The notes beneath the pieces were generated by a model that was not told where the DNA came from, ran no database searches, and saw nothing but the letters and a program-made list of their open reading frames with translations. Made by a program: the position numbers and the translations under genes. From the NCBI RefSeq assembly GCF_007830335.1, contig NZ_VLKU01000005.1, positions 1-49,181 of the forward strand: a stretch of DNA of 49,181 nt. The letters run 5' to 3'. Below, piece by piece: positions 16,222 through 24,285 of the stretch. Source of the stretch: Paracoccus sulfuroxidans. GTDB lineage: Bacteria; Pseudomonadota; Alphaproteobacteria; Rhodobacterales; Rhodobacteraceae. Positions within the stretch are counted from its first letter, which is position 1. Each line of letters begins with the position of its first letter.

Positions 16222-17325
16222 TTATGCCGCCGCGACAGAGGACGCAAAGCGCGCCCCGGCCATGGTGACCAACTGCTGGCGCAGCGTCGACAGTTCGGGA
16301 TCGGCGGCCAAGGCGGCCTGCAGCTTTTGCCGCCGGGCGATGATTGCCTCATCCAGCAGGGCCTGCAAGTTACAATCCGCAATGATCCGCGCCACGATCT
16401 CGGCAAGCGGCTCTTCCCACTTGGCCATGCCCTCCTGCGCGACCTCGTTGCATTCCGCGACCTTCCAGTGGTCCAGCCCGCGAGGATCCTTGGCGTGGAC
16501 CCCATCGCCACGCAGGATCTTGTGCAGATACTCATCGACGGAGCGATTGGCATAGTGGTTCAGCTGGCAGATGTCGTAGCTGCCCTCATAGGTATGCTCG
16601 CCATAAAAGGTCAGGTGGCTGTAGCGTTCATTCGGGTTCAACCGCCCGCCACCGTCGACCTTGATGATCGGCTCTCGCGTGATGCGGGGGAAATGAACAC
16701 TCAGCTTGTCGCCGGGATGATAGTGGAACAGCGTCTTGTAGGTGCGCGTCCAGCGCTGCGATTGATGCCGGTTGAAAAGCTCCTCGGCCGACAGATCGGT
16801 CGTGTAATCGGGCTTGCCCAGACTTTCTTCCTCGCCGTGGCGATAGACGTGCCCGCGATAGGACGTGGGCGAGCTTTGCAGAAAGCGTTGGATCGATAGG
16901 GCGTCCTCGTGCTCATGCTGACCGGATGAGCCGAAGACTCGCCAGCGGACGAACATCAGGTCGAAATCTGGCGCGGCCTCCAGCAGGCAGTCCAACCGAC
17001 CCTGCCCCACATTGATCTGCAGGAACTCATCGATATCCGAGACGAACAGCAGGCAAGGCTCGGCCAGTTCCGGCAGCTGCGTCACCAGCTCCAATGCGGC
17101 GATCTGCGGCGATGCCTTGTGATCAGCCCGCTGGAAATGGATGGCCTTGCACCAGCCCGCTTCGGCCAGCCGGTCCAGAATCTCGCTTGTGCCATCGGTG
17201 CTGTCGTTCGAGGTCACGATCACCTCATCGAAGCCCAACAGCTTCTGATAGGCAATCCATTCGACCAGATAGGGCGCCTCGTCCTTTACCGAGGTAATCG
17301 AAACACGTCTCATGACCACATCCAT
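16222..17325 (-). CDS. Family 2 glycosyltransferase
   Basis: A GT-A fold glycosyltransferase of about 367 residues (Glyco_tranf_2_4-like). Near the N-terminus is ITSVKDEAPYLVEWIAY, then VIVTSNDSTDGTSEIL, then the DxD-type metal site SDIDEF (Asp97/Asp99). Donor and acceptor sugars are unknown. The start is uncertain: ATG at 17325 or 17313 (MRRVSITSVKDEA); an even longer frame from 17373 looks non-homologous. It lies between the rplA terminator and the rplJ leader, interrupting the usual rplKA-rplJL arrangement, and may be co-transcribed into rplJ because no terminator was seen after it. Confidence 0.8.
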   Translation of the reverse strand: MDVVMRRVSITSVKDEAPYLVEWIAYQKLLGFDEVIVTSNDSTDGTSEILDRLAEAGWCKAIHFQRADHKASPQIAALELVTQLPELAEPCLLFVSDIDEFLQINVGQGRLDCLLEAAPDFDLMFVRWRVFGSSGQHEHEDALSIQRFLQSSPTSYRGHVYRHGEEESLGKPDYTTDLSAEELFNRHQSQRWTRTYKTLFHYHPGDKLSVHFPRITREPIIKVDGGGRLNPNERYSHLTFYGEHTYEGSYDICQLNHYANRSVDEYLHKILRGDGVHAKDPRGLDHWKVAECNEVAQEGMAKWEEPLAEIVARIIADCNLQALLDEAIIARRQKLQAALAADPELSTLRQQLVTMAGARFASSVAAA

Positions 17326-17380
17326 TGCACGAATCACAGTCACGTGAGTCGCCCAATGGGTGTCGCAAGTCAACCAATAG

Positions 17381-17409
17381 AAAGGCCGCCGAGCAGAAGC
17401 TCGACGGCC
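17381..17409 (-). terminator. Intrinsic terminator after rplA
   Basis: An 11-bp stem with one G-U pair (GGCCGTCGAGC / GCTCGGCGGCC) around a TTCT loop, followed by TTT on the minus strand, 24 bp after the rplA stop. It separates rplKA from the glycosyltransferase gene. Confidence 0.75.
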
Positions 17410-17432
17410 AAATTTCCAAACCTGCCAGACGC

Positions 17433-18134
17433 TTACTGAGCGGCTGCAGTCGAAGCCAGGTCCAGCGAGACGCCCGGGCCCATGGTCGAGCTGATCGAGA
17501 CCTTCTTGAGGTAGGTCCCTTTCGCGCCCGAGGGCTTCGCGCGGTTCACGGCATCCACGAAAGCGCGGATGTTTTCGGCCAGCTTGGCTTCGTCGAACGA
17601 GGCTTTGCCGACGCCAGCGTGCACCACACCGGCTTTTTCAGCCTTGAACTGCACTTCACCGCCTTTTGCCGCTTCGACAGCCGCTTTCACGTCCATCGTC
17701 ACGGTGCCGACCTTGGGGTTCGGCATCAGGTTGCGCGGGCCGAGGATCTTGCCCAGACGGCCGACCAGCGGCATCATGTCCGGGGTGGCGATGCAGCGAT
17801 CGAATTCGATCTTGCCCGACTGGATGGTCTCCATCAGGTCTTCTGCACCGACGATCTCTGCACCGGCAGCTTTCGCTTCGTCGGCCTTGGGGCCACGGGC
17901 GAAAACGGCGACGCGGACGAACTTGCCCGTGCCATTCGGCAGGGTCACGACGCCACGGACCATCTGGTCGGCGTGACGCGGGTCGACGCCCAGGTTCAGC
18001 GCGATTTCGACAGTTTCGTCGAATTTCGCGGTGGCGTTGCTTTTCACCAGCTTGACGGCGTCTTCAACCGAGAGGTTCGACTTGCCTTCGAAGGCGGCGC
18101 GGGCAGCGGTTTGCTTTTTCGAAATCTTTGCCAT
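17433..18134 (-). CDS. rplA: 50S ribosomal protein L1
   Basis: L1 forms the mobile stalk that releases E-site tRNA, and in many bacteria represses rplKA translation by binding its own mRNA. The 233-residue product has normal length and the family signature region around [15 protein letters not shown] and [11 protein letters not shown]. It starts 3 bp after rplK and ends before an intrinsic terminator. Confidence 0.98.
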   Translation of the reverse strand: MAKISKKQTAARAAFEGKSNLSVEDAVKLVKSNATAKFDETVEIALNLGVDPRHADQMVRGVVTLPNGTGKFVRVAVFARGPKADEAKAAGAEIVGAEDLMETIQSGKIEFDRCIATPDMMPLVGRLGKILGPRNLMPNPKVGTVTMDVKAAVEAAKGGEVQFKAEKAGVVHAGVGKASFDEAKLAENIRAFVDAVNRAKPSGAKGTYLKKVSISSTMGPGVSLDLASTAAAQ

Positions 18135-18137
18135 GAC

Positions 18138-18590
18138 TTAGCCTTTCACCTCGATGCCGATCGAGCGGGCCGAGCCCAGGATGATCTGCATTGCGGCTTC
18201 CACGTCATTCGCGCTGAGATCCTTCATCTTGATCTCGGCGATTTCGCGGACCTGCTTGACGGTCACGGTGCCAGCGACCGCACGGCCGGGCTTTTCCGAA
18301 CCGCGGGCGCGGTTGCGCTTGCCGACGGGCTTCAGACCGGCAGCTTTCTTCAGCAGGAAGGAAGCGGGCGAGGTCTTGGTCTCGAAGGTGAACGACTTGT
18401 CTGCGTAATAGGTGATCACGACCGGAACGGGGGCACCCTGTTCCATTTCCTGCGTCTTAGCGTTGAACGCCTTGCAGAATTCCATGATGTTGATGCCGCG
18501 CTGACCCAGTGCGGGGCCCACGGGCGGGGACGGGTTGGCTTGCCCCGCCTTGATCTGCAGCTTCAGCTGCCCGACGACTTTCTTGGCCAT
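18138..18590 (-). CDS. rplK: 50S ribosomal protein L11
   Basis: L11 forms the GTPase-associated centre with 23S rRNA and is needed for RelA activation. The 150-residue product begins [32 protein letters not shown], in which the proline-rich thiostrepton-binding segment is intact, and ends with a slightly long tail (SIGIEVKG). GGAGAGG precedes the ATG. It is the first gene of the rplKA pair, 73 bp after nusG. Confidence 0.98.
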   Translation of the reverse strand: MAKKVVGQLKLQIKAGQANPSPPVGPALGQRGINIMEFCKAFNAKTQEMEQGAPVPVVITYYADKSFTFETKTSPASFLLKKAAGLKPVGKRNRARGSEKPGRAVAGTVTVKQVREIAEIKMKDLSANDVEAAMQIILGSARSIGIEVKG

Positions 18591-18663
18591 TTGGCCTCTC
18601 CTTTATCATCACGCCCGAACCCGGGCAGACTTAGCGGTGCGGCGAAACGCCTCCCGCGACCAA

Positions 18664-19203
18664 TCACGAGGCCTTGGCGACCTGCGTGAATTCCAGTTCG
18701 ACCGGCGTGGGCCGGCCAAAGATCGAAACCGTCACCTTGATGCGGCTCGAGATATCGTCGACTTCCTCGACCATGCCCGAGAAGCCCTCGAACGGGCCGT
18801 CGGTCACATTCACCTTCTCGCCCACTTCGAAGCGGATCAGGTTGCGCGGTGCGACTTCCTTGACGCCATCGCCGGTGCGGTTGAGCATCGCGTTCACTTC
18901 GTCGTCGCGCATCGGCATCGGCTTGCCCTGCGCACCAAGGAAGCCGGTGACGCGGTTGATCGAGTTCACCAGGTGATAGGTCTGGTCCGACAGATCCATG
19001 TGCACCAGCACATAGCCGGGCATGAAGCGGCGCTCCGAGGTGACTTTCTTGCCACGACGGATCTCGATGACCTCTTCCGTGGGGACCAGAACTTCGTCGA
19101 TCTGCTCCTCAAGGCCCTTTTCGGCAACGGCCTGACGAATCGCCTCGGCGACCTTCTTTTCGAAGTTCGACAGGACGCTGACCGAATACCAACGCTTTGC
19201 CAT
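18664..19203 (-). CDS. nusG: Transcription antitermination factor NusG
   Basis: NusG binds the RNA polymerase clamp, promotes processive elongation, and couples transcription to Rho or the ribosome. The 179-residue protein from the ATG at 19203 starts MAKRWYSVSVLSNFEKKVAE. It has an NGN domain with PGYVLVHMDL and NRVTGFLG and a C-terminal KOW domain (VNVTDGPFEGFSGMVEE). A frame extending 22 codons upstream lacks homology and was not used. It is the partner of secE, 183 bp downstream of it. Confidence 0.97.
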   Translation of the reverse strand: MAKRWYSVSVLSNFEKKVAEAIRQAVAEKGLEEQIDEVLVPTEEVIEIRRGKKVTSERRFMPGYVLVHMDLSDQTYHLVNSINRVTGFLGAQGKPMPMRDDEVNAMLNRTGDGVKEVAPRNLIRFEVGEKVNVTDGPFEGFSGMVEEVDDISSRIKVTVSIFGRPTPVELEFTQVAKAS

Positions 19204-19386
19204 GTGTCGATCGACCCCTGTTTCCTTAGCTGGTCGGCAAAGCCAACCCATTGAAATCTTTGCCTGCATTGCCGGAGAACTGATCCCCGGTCAAATTGAA
19301 ATCGGCGCGCACGACCGAATCGATGCACGCCGGATTACGGGCAGGTCGGGCGGACATACCCCCCAAGACAGCCTATTGCAAGCCCT

Positions 19387-19581
19387 TCAGCCGCCCACGA
19401 AACCCAGCAGGACCGACAGGCCGCTGCGGATCAGAAGATCGACCAGCGAGAAGAAAACCGAGGCCAGCGCCGCCATGATGAACACCATGATCGTCGTCGT
19501 GATGACTTCGCGCCGCGTCGGCCAGGTGATCTTGGCGACTTCGGCACGGACCTGGTTGATGAACTGAACGGGGTTGGCCAT
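19387..19581 (-). CDS. secE: Preprotein translocase subunit SecE
   Basis: SecE is the small clamp subunit of the SecYEG channel in the inner membrane. The 64-residue product has the amphipathic surface helix QVRAEVAKITWPTRREV with the conserved WPTR motif and one transmembrane segment at about 28-55. This short single-span form is usual in alphaproteobacteria. A 17-bp-spaced promoter lies 29-57 bp upstream. Confidence 0.96.
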   Translation of the reverse strand: MANPVQFINQVRAEVAKITWPTRREVITTTIMVFIMAALASVFFSLVDLLIRSGLSVLLGFVGG

Positions 19582-19609
19582 GTCTATCCCTTTGGGTCTT
19601 GCAGCGCGT

Positions 19610-19638
19610 CAGATATCCCGCATGCGGCCCGTTTTCAA
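19610..19638 (-). promoter_or_regulatory. Promoter of secE-nusG
   Basis: TTGAAA (19638-19633) and TATCTG (19615-19610) are separated by 17 bp on the minus strand, just upstream of secE and partly inside the gap after the sulfotransferase gene. The match is near-consensus; usage is inferred. Confidence 0.6.
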
Positions 19639-19650
19639 GCGGCGATCTTG

Positions 19651-20550
19651 TCAAACTGGGGCCGCGGACGCGCGCGGCTCCAGAAATTCGACCCTTGGCA
19701 TCTGGCGCAAGCGGTCCAGATCGGCCTCATAGCCCGCCTGCGAGCGCTGGTGTTCCTCGGGCCGGAAGGGCCGCATCGGCGCATGCCCGGCGCTTCGGGG
19801 AAAGCGCTCACGCGCCTTCGCGGCGAGCTGGCGCAGATCGGCGTCGGTCTGGGTCATCGCCTGTTCGGCCAGCCACTCATAGGCGGGCTGCGACATCCCC
19901 TCATTCACCGGAGCGGGGTCGGGCACCTGCCGCGCCAGATGCGGCGGCAGCATGCGGCGCAGGATACGTCCGCGCAGCCGAGGATAATCCTCATAGCGCC
20001 AGACGACGATGCGGGCGGCACCCTCGATCGACAGCAGGCGCCGGACCAGCCCCGTCCAGTTCAGCGAGGTCGGATCGCGCCCGGCCATGTAATCCTCGGC
20101 CATCAGCTCATTGCCAAGGATCAGTTGTAGCGAGAACGCCGAGGCGTTGAAGCTGGCTGGTTCCCGCACCGACAGAAACAGCGTCGCAGGCCCGCCGCCT
20201 GCCATCCGCAGCAACTTGCGCAGGCGCTGCGCGCCCTGCGGGTAGATCTCGCCCCGACGGCCGAACATGACATCGCGATGCGTGCCGCCCAGAAAATTCT
20301 CGTCCGAGCACAAAAGCCAAGGATACATCTCGCGCAGGTGGTGGAAACGCCGCGCGGCCAGACGCTCGGCATCGCGCTGGCCGGGTGGGGCGTTCAGCCC
20401 CTGGATCAGCGGGAAGTTGTCGCCGCGCACAATCGCGGGATCGGCATAGAAGACGCCATTGTCCCGCAACTCGTGCTGCGCCATCCGCAAGGACAGCTGC
20501 AGATGCGTTGTCGCGGTCTTGTGCGCACCAAGATGAAGGTTAAGGACCAT
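19651..20550 (-). CDS. Sulfotransferase-like protein
   Basis: The 299-residue product resembles PAPS-dependent sulfotransferases of the type that decorate bacterial surface glycans. It begins MVLNLHLGAHKTATTHLQLS, in which GAHKTATT at 8-15 matches the 5'-phosphosulfate-binding loop. FLSVREPASFNASAF at about 125-139 matches the 3'-phosphate-binding R...S motif. The ATG at 20550 was chosen because homologous sequence starts there; the frame remains open far upstream through the tRNA and prophage, which is incidental. The gene lies between the tRNA-Trp remnant and secE. Confidence 0.75.
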   Translation of the reverse strand: MVLNLHLGAHKTATTHLQLSLRMAQHELRDNGVFYADPAIVRGDNFPLIQGLNAPPGQRDAERLAARRFHHLREMYPWLLCSDENFLGGTHRDVMFGRRGEIYPQGAQRLRKLLRMAGGGPATLFLSVREPASFNASAFSLQLILGNELMAEDYMAGRDPTSLNWTGLVRRLLSIEGAARIVVWRYEDYPRLRGRILRRMLPPHLARQVPDPAPVNEGMSQPAYEWLAEQAMTQTDADLRQLAAKARERFPRSAGHAPMRPFRPEEHQRSQAGYEADLDRLRQMPRVEFLEPRASAAPV

Positions 20551-20598
20551 GGGCGGGAAACTTCGGTCAACGCAGGCAGGGCTGCGGACGGGTGCGAC

Positions 20599-20648
20599 TG
20601 GCAGGGGTTGGGGGACTCGAACCCACGACCCTCGGTTTTGGAGACCGC
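20599..20648 (-). other. tRNA-Trp 3' half / prophage attachment site (att)
   Basis: Read on the minus strand, this is the anticodon arm with loop CTCCAAA (anticodon CCA, Trp), variable loop, T arm with TTCGAGT loop, acceptor 3' strand AACCCCT, discriminator G and encoded CCA. The acceptor 5' strand, D arm and base 27 partner are absent: sequence above 20648 is unrelated. This is the 3' tRNA remnant left at the far end of an element that integrates in a tRNA anticodon/T-arm region; the intact tRNA should be at the other end, outside the window. The T stem has one mismatch (T50-C64), compatible with drift in a non-functional copy. tRNA-Trp beside secE is a common bacterial arrangement. Confidence 0.8.
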
Positions 20649-20751
20649 GACTGGTCACTGTTTCCGCATTCATAAATCTCAAACCATTTCCCGGCAACCC
20701 GTTATCAGAACAATGGGTTGCGCCGTCTTTCCCAACCAGAAAGGATAGCGA

Positions 20752-21402
20752 ATGAGCGCCACAGTGCCTCGCCCCGATCAGTCCACGCCGACGATAAGGA
20801 AGCTGGCCGCCACCCTCCCGTGCGTTGATCCCATAGTTCCCTCGCCCGAGCGGCAGGCCATCCTCTTGCTTGGGAAGGCCATCGAAGAAATCAGGCTGCG
20901 GGCGCCCCATGGTTTCGGCATCGGTCACGAAGGGAACTATCCGCATGCGGCTGTCGCTGCGTTGGTCGCAGCCGTGACCGGGACAGCCCCCGCGCCCACA
21001 ATCGAAGAACTGACCGCCAGCCAAACAGCATGGTTTTCGTCCAACGACGAAGAGATCTGGCACGGCGGTCCCTACGACACGCGCGAAGAGGCTGAAGCAG
21101 GAGCCAAGGCGGAGGAACATCGCCTGATTGTGCGGGCGACGAAAGGGCCGATCCGAGTCTCGCGGTTCTTCGATCAGGAGTCGTTCATCGAACAGGCGGA
21201 GGAAGCGCTCTATGACGTTGCCAATGAAGACGGCGACCCGCTTCTAGACTTCCTGCCCGAGGTGAACCTTGATATGCAGGAACGGGTCCGCGCTGCCATT
21301 GACGAATGGCAGATCGCGCATCGGCTTTCCCCGGTCGCCTGGCGCTTCGACAGTTCCGACCCGGTCGAAATTGCAGCATGGGCGACAGGCGGTGCAGCAT
21401 GA
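20752..21402 (+). CDS. Prophage early-type hypothetical protein
   Basis: A 216-residue soluble protein of unrecognised family, first of four overlapping plus-strand genes beginning about 100 bp inside the att site. AAGGA lies six bases before the ATG. It is acidic and helical in the C-terminal half, including FIEQAEEALYDVANEDGD and NLDMQERVRAAIDEWQIAHR. The gene overlaps the next by ATGA, indicating translational coupling. Position and coupling suggest an accessory operon expressed from the prophage; no function can be assigned. Confidence 0.7.
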   Translation: MSATVPRPDQSTPTIRKLAATLPCVDPIVPSPERQAILLLGKAIEEIRLRAPHGFGIGHEGNYPHAAVAALVAAVTGTAPAPTIEELTASQTAWFSSNDEEIWHGGPYDTREEAEAGAKAEEHRLIVRATKGPIRVSRFFDQESFIEQAEEALYDVANEDGDPLLDFLPEVNLDMQERVRAAIDEWQIAHRLSPVAWRFDSSDPVEIAAWATGGAA

Positions 21403-21845
21403 AAAAGTGCAACGTCAGGATCACAAGCAAGCATTTCCACGAGCTGCACCACGCCCTCGGGTACCCATGGCCCGAGGAAATCATGGGTGAGACCTATCGC
21501 AACCACTTCGCCACCGACGCAGGCAGCGACACTGCTGACTGCATGCGGGCCTCGCCTCACTGGACCGGAGGCACCGAGAAGTTCGGCATGACATTTTTCC
21601 ATGTCACTCAGGACGGCAAGCGCGCGCTGCTCGAACACATGCGAGATTCGGTCGATCTGCCTGCCCGCTTCGAAATCACCTATCACGGCCATAACTGGCG
21701 GGAGATCGTGGCGGCCCGGAGCCGGTCTGCCGCGAAATATGGGGCATATCTTGATGCCGACAGCGGCGACACGTTCGGTGAGTTCGTCAGGCGGATCAAA
21801 TCCGTTCGCCTGCTATCCCGCGCCCAGATCGGCGGTGCAGCATGA
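21399..21845 (+). CDS. Prophage hypothetical protein
   Basis: A 148-residue protein, MKKCNVRITSKHFHELHHALGY at the N-terminus, with several His and Trp residues and no recognised domain. It overlaps both neighbours by four bases (ATGA), so it belongs to the same operon as the genes on either side. It is probably soluble. Confidence 0.65.
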   Translation: MKKCNVRITSKHFHELHHALGYPWPEEIMGETYRNHFATDAGSDTADCMRASPHWTGGTEKFGMTFFHVTQDGKRALLEHMRDSVDLPARFEITYHGHNWREIVAARSRSAAKYGAYLDADSGDTFGEFVRRIKSVRLLSRAQIGGAA

Positions 21846-22390
21846 CCGACACCCCACCTCACCCCGCGCCGGAGCTGCTGCAGTGCCCGTTCTGCGGAGG
21901 TCCTGTAAGCGCCTTCGGGGCAGCTATACGCTGCAATAGCTTCAACTGCAATGCCAGCATGTCGCCGGTATGGACCTCCGCAGAGATACGCAAGGCGAAG
22001 GGGAACCACGCTGAGCGATTGCGCCTCGCGACAGAGCGAACCGCAGAACGGTGGAACCGCCGAGAGGCTGTCGACATGGCCGAATTTGCAGCGTTCTTTG
22101 CTGGATATGAGGCTGGCGAAGAGGATGGCCGCGCCGTGCAATCCACGCAGTTGGCTGAGGTGCGTTATCAGCTTGTATGGCTGGCCGGGGCGCGTCCCCT
22201 GGCACACCCTGAACCGATGAAGGGGAGGGCATCATTTGATAGCGTCGAGGACGCGCAGGCATTCCTCAAGCGTCAGGCATCCGTAGCGAAGGCTCTGTCT
22301 CTCACGCGGCTAGAAGTCAGCACTACCCGTATCGATCTTTGCAAGCTGCTGGCTGTCGCCTGCCTCGACCAGCCCAAAGCCGAGCCGTGA
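21842..22390 (+). CDS. Lar-like zinc-ribbon protein (possible restriction alleviation)
   Basis: A 182-residue protein whose N-terminal ~75 residues match the Lar architecture: LLQCPFCGGPV, then a second cysteine pair in CNSFNC, then a terminal AERWNRR. Phage and Rac Lar proteins modulate type I restriction of incoming DNA; this family assignment rests on the zinc ribbon plus WNRR and is moderate. The remaining C-terminal half (from about residue 80) is helical and unrecognised, so it may be a fusion. It is coupled by ATGA to the gene before. Confidence 0.6.
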   Translation: MTDTPPHPAPELLQCPFCGGPVSAFGAAIRCNSFNCNASMSPVWTSAEIRKAKGNHAERLRLATERTAERWNRREAVDMAEFAAFFAGYEAGEEDGRAVQSTQLAEVRYQLVWLAGARPLAHPEPMKGRASFDSVEDAQAFLKRQASVAKALSLTRLEVSTTRIDLCKLLAVACLDQPKAEP

Positions 22391-22590
22391 TGGCTCACCT
22401 CCGCCTTGAATGCAAAGGCTGGATGCAGGACAATCTGATTGACCAGTTTGAAGCATGGGCGCTCTTCATGATGTTTCGGCGCTTGCATGACAACAGGCTA
22501 AGCTTTGCCATCGCCCCTACAGCTATGAGCAAGGCGGGAAGCCCACCGTGGCATCGCAGCCGCGTAGCGCGTGCCCTGACATCCTGCTAG
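22390..22590 (+). CDS. Small prophage protein
   Basis: A 66-residue frame starting MAHLRLECKGWMQDNLIDQF, whose ATG overlaps the preceding stop by one base (TGATG). The first 35 residues look like real protein; the tail is less convincing. No family was recognised. It would be the last gene of the four-gene plus-strand operon. The following ~225 bp to 22816 holds only doubtful short frames. Confidence 0.4.
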   Translation: MAHLRLECKGWMQDNLIDQFEAWALFMMFRRLHDNRLSFAIAPTAMSKAGSPPWHRSRVARALTSC

Positions 22591-22816
22591 TGCGCGACCG
22601 CTTGCATAAGGTCAGTGCACCTATCCGTGTCGTTGGTTCGGGCTGGTATTCATTCAATTCGCAAATGTCGGATTCCTGCAAAGATCATAATACATTCCCG
22701 CCCTCTGTACTCGATGCCTTCGGAAGGAGGACAGTACACGCCTGAAAGCAGCAACATCTATACGTCTTGGCCGATGGAACGTAAGGTCAGATCAGCATGA
22801 TGAACATGCATCATCC

Positions 22817-23041
22817 TTATCGGGTGGAATTGGCGGTAGCGACTTTGACCCCGAACTGGGTGAGATCATTGATGATAACCGAGTAAGGCTCGGTCACATT
22901 GATGATAGTGCCGTCAGACATCTTGATCTCTGTACCAGCATCGTCGGCGATCTCACGCACGGACACGATGTGTTCGATAGCAAGGGCGACCTTGCTGGCC
23001 TGTCGTCCGGGTTCGTTCAAGTGAAGAATGAGGAAAGCCAC
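22817..23041 (-). CDS. Small FlbD-like hypothetical protein
   Basis: A 74-residue minus-strand product from a GTG start with GGGAG eight bases upstream. The pattern IEHIVSVREIADDAGTEIKM followed by SDGTIINVTEPY resembles the small beta-rich FlbD-like proteins found in many phages and plasmids. It is oriented opposite to its neighbours, so it has its own promoter or reads antisense to the plus-strand genes. Function unknown. Confidence 0.6.
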   Translation of the reverse strand: MAFLILHLNEPGRQASKVALAIEHIVSVREIADDAGTEIKMSDGTIINVTEPYSVIINDLTQFGVKVATANSTR

Positions 23042-23058
23042 GGTACCGTCTCCCGGAT

Positions 23059-23268
23059 TTGCGGAAATGTCACGTTAGGCTCAACGGAGGCGCAGGGCAA
23101 CCTGATCGGGGGGCTGACCGCTGGCCCATTGCTGACGCCATGATCCAGCAATTCCGCAAGAAGGGCCCGATCTCATTCGAGGGCCATCGACGGAACTCGA
23201 TTTGGACGCTGACCGAAGAAGGGCGAACACTGGTGGGAGAGCGGGAACGAGCGAGCCCAGCAAACTGA
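23059..23268 (+). CDS. Small prophage protein with winged-helix-like tail
   Basis: The frame can start at TTG 23059 or at an internal ATG at 23140 (MIQQFRKKGPISF). The end SIWTLTEEGRTLVGE resembles the final strand and helix of a winged-helix domain, so it may be a trimmed regulator. Its stop overlaps the ATG of the next gene (TGATG). Confidence 0.4.
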   Translation: MRKCHVRLNGGAGQPDRGADRWPIADAMIQQFRKKGPISFEGHRRNSIWTLTEEGRTLVGERERASPAN

Positions 23269-23660
23269 TGCATTGCATCGACTGCAACGGCAAGGGATAC
23301 AACCACTGCGAATGCTGGCCGGGAGACTGCATCTGCGGTTGGGGCGATGAGGATTGCGAAGAATGTCGCGGCGAGGGCTGGACCGAAACGCACCATGACG
23401 TCGATGAACACGATCCGACTTTCGGCGACGGCGGGGGCCAAGATGAAGCTTTTGCATCTAATTCTGATGATCCTGGCAGCGATAGTCGTGGCATACGGCC
23501 TGGCGGTGTGGCTGATGCCCGAAAAGACGAGCCCATGCGTCGGCAGCCTGGGCGGATATCTGTCCTGCACATCGCGCTGACCCACGCGCCGGGAGGGATC
23601 ACCGCTCGCCCGGCTGTGCACTCGGGCCTTTGCCGTTCCCCTGTTTTGACCAGCGACTGA
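23267..23660 (+). CDS. Cys-rich DnaJ-like zinc-finger protein
   Basis: About 130 residues. The first 45 contain ten cysteines in CxxC-type spacing (CIDCNGKGYNHCECW, CICGWGDEDCEECRGEGW), which matches the CxxCxGxG repeats of the DnaJ zinc domain. No J domain is present, so it is not a DnaJ; such free-standing zinc modules are common among phage small proteins. After residue ~60 the sequence is low in complexity and may not be conserved. It overlaps the previous gene by TGATG and hosts another small frame in its 3' half. Confidence 0.55.
23443..23580 (+). CDS. Tiny single-pass membrane protein
   Basis: A 45-residue frame with MKLLHLILMILAAIVVAYG as a strong transmembrane segment followed by a short Cys-containing tail ending LSCTSR. 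G-rich sequence precedes the ATG at a suitable distance. It overlaps the preceding zinc-finger gene in another frame; either this is the real gene in this stretch or both are expressed. Confidence 0.4.
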   Translation: MKLLHLILMILAAIVVAYGLAVWLMPEKTSPCVGSLGGYLSCTSR

Positions 23661-23841
23661 AACGTGCTCGAACCGTACTTTCTGGGGCGTTAACAACGAT
23701 TTCACGCCTATCGCCGTCGGATTTCACAAGTGTATCTCGGCAGCCACCCAGCCCGCATTTCAATTTCTCTAAGGTCCAAGGTGGGTGATGAAAGATGAAA
23801 GTCTTACCAGTCAGCACATCCGTTAAGGCGGCTGCTATCAC
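23599..23841 (-). CDS. Doubtful small hypothetical protein
   Basis: An 80-residue frame from a GTG start (MIAAALTDVLTGKTFIFHHP). No clear Shine-Dalgarno or family. It overlaps the 3' end of the zinc-finger frame on the other strand. Included because the region would otherwise hold no gene; it may be spurious. Confidence 0.22.
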   Translation of the reverse strand: MIAAALTDVLTGKTFIFHHPPWTLEKLKCGLGGCRDTLVKSDGDRREIVVNAPESTVRARFSRWSKQGNGKGPSAQPGER

Positions 23842-24004
23842 GGAACTAGGCTCTTAACTCATGAAGAGGCAATCTCTGCAAATAAAAGCAACGGGATCGA
23901 ACCCCGAGCATGGCGGCGAATTCCGGTTGTGCAAGCTCAATTCACAGCTCTTAGATGGTCTGAAGTTTGCACTTGATCAGATCATCAACGCTGGCCCGGC
24001 GGAC

Positions 24005-24115
24005 AAAACGACAAAACGACAGGGAATGAATCCTGCCGCTTCGCCTTCCGGCTACTAATAAATGGCGGTGCCAGTCTCGACCGGCGGGGAAAGACCTTGT
24101 CCGCGCAACTTCACC
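24005..24115 (-). repeat. 110-bp direct repeat, copy A (3' UTR of tiny protein gene 1)
   Basis: Nearly identical to 24861-24970 in the same orientation, with a variable middle part. On the minus strand it begins 12 bases after the stop of the gene at 24127-24285 and ends in a hairpin (GCGGCAGG / CCTGTCGT with two G-U pairs) followed by T-rich sequence, so it looks like a conserved 3' UTR with terminator. Confidence 0.75.
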
Positions 24116-24126
24116 GAATTCTATCG

Positions 24127-24285
24127 CTACCAGCGCCGCAAATCTTTGATGCGCTGCTCCGCTGCCTTGTCGCGCTTTTCAGGCTGCTGCTCCTTGTCAG
24201 ACGGGACGGCCTCCTTCGAAGCCTCCTCGCCTAATTTCGGGACTTTGGGATCATCGATGTGGGTATTTTTGTCGGTGGGGTTCAC
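24127..24285 (-). CDS. Tiny hydrophilic protein, cassette 1
   Basis: A 52-residue, highly charged, probably disordered protein (starts MNPTDKNTHIDDPKVPKLGE, ends KDLRRW), rich in Lys, Glu, Asp, Pro and Gln. The GTG start has GGAGG seven bases upstream within ATGGAGGGTCCCACGTG, a sequence repeated exactly before cassette 2 and closely before cassette 3 (28433). It is followed by the conserved 110-bp repeat. The function is unknown; charge and size recall stress-induced hydrophilic proteins of alphaproteobacteria, which is only an analogy. Confidence 0.6.
   Translation of the reverse strand: MNPTDKNTHIDDPKVPKLGEEASKEAVPSDKEQQPEKRDKAAEQRIKDLRRW

Noticed and set aside
20599..20750. Intact or split tRNA-Trp
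   Set aside because: No matching acceptor 5' strand (AGGGGTT on the minus strand) or D arm was found upstream of the anticodon arm.
19651..21120. Long upstream extension of the sulfotransferase-like frame through the tRNA remnant into the prophage
   Set aside because: Homology begins at the ATG at 20550; the extension crosses the att site and is antisense to a phage gene.
22591..22816. Short plus-strand frames of about 60 codons after the four-gene operon
   Set aside because: Overlapping in different frames with no clear ribosome site or recognisable sequence.
23861..24058. 65-codon plus-strand frame
   Set aside because: Its second half runs through the 110-bp repeat, which is better explained as a minus-strand 3' UTR; no clear Shine-Dalgarno.
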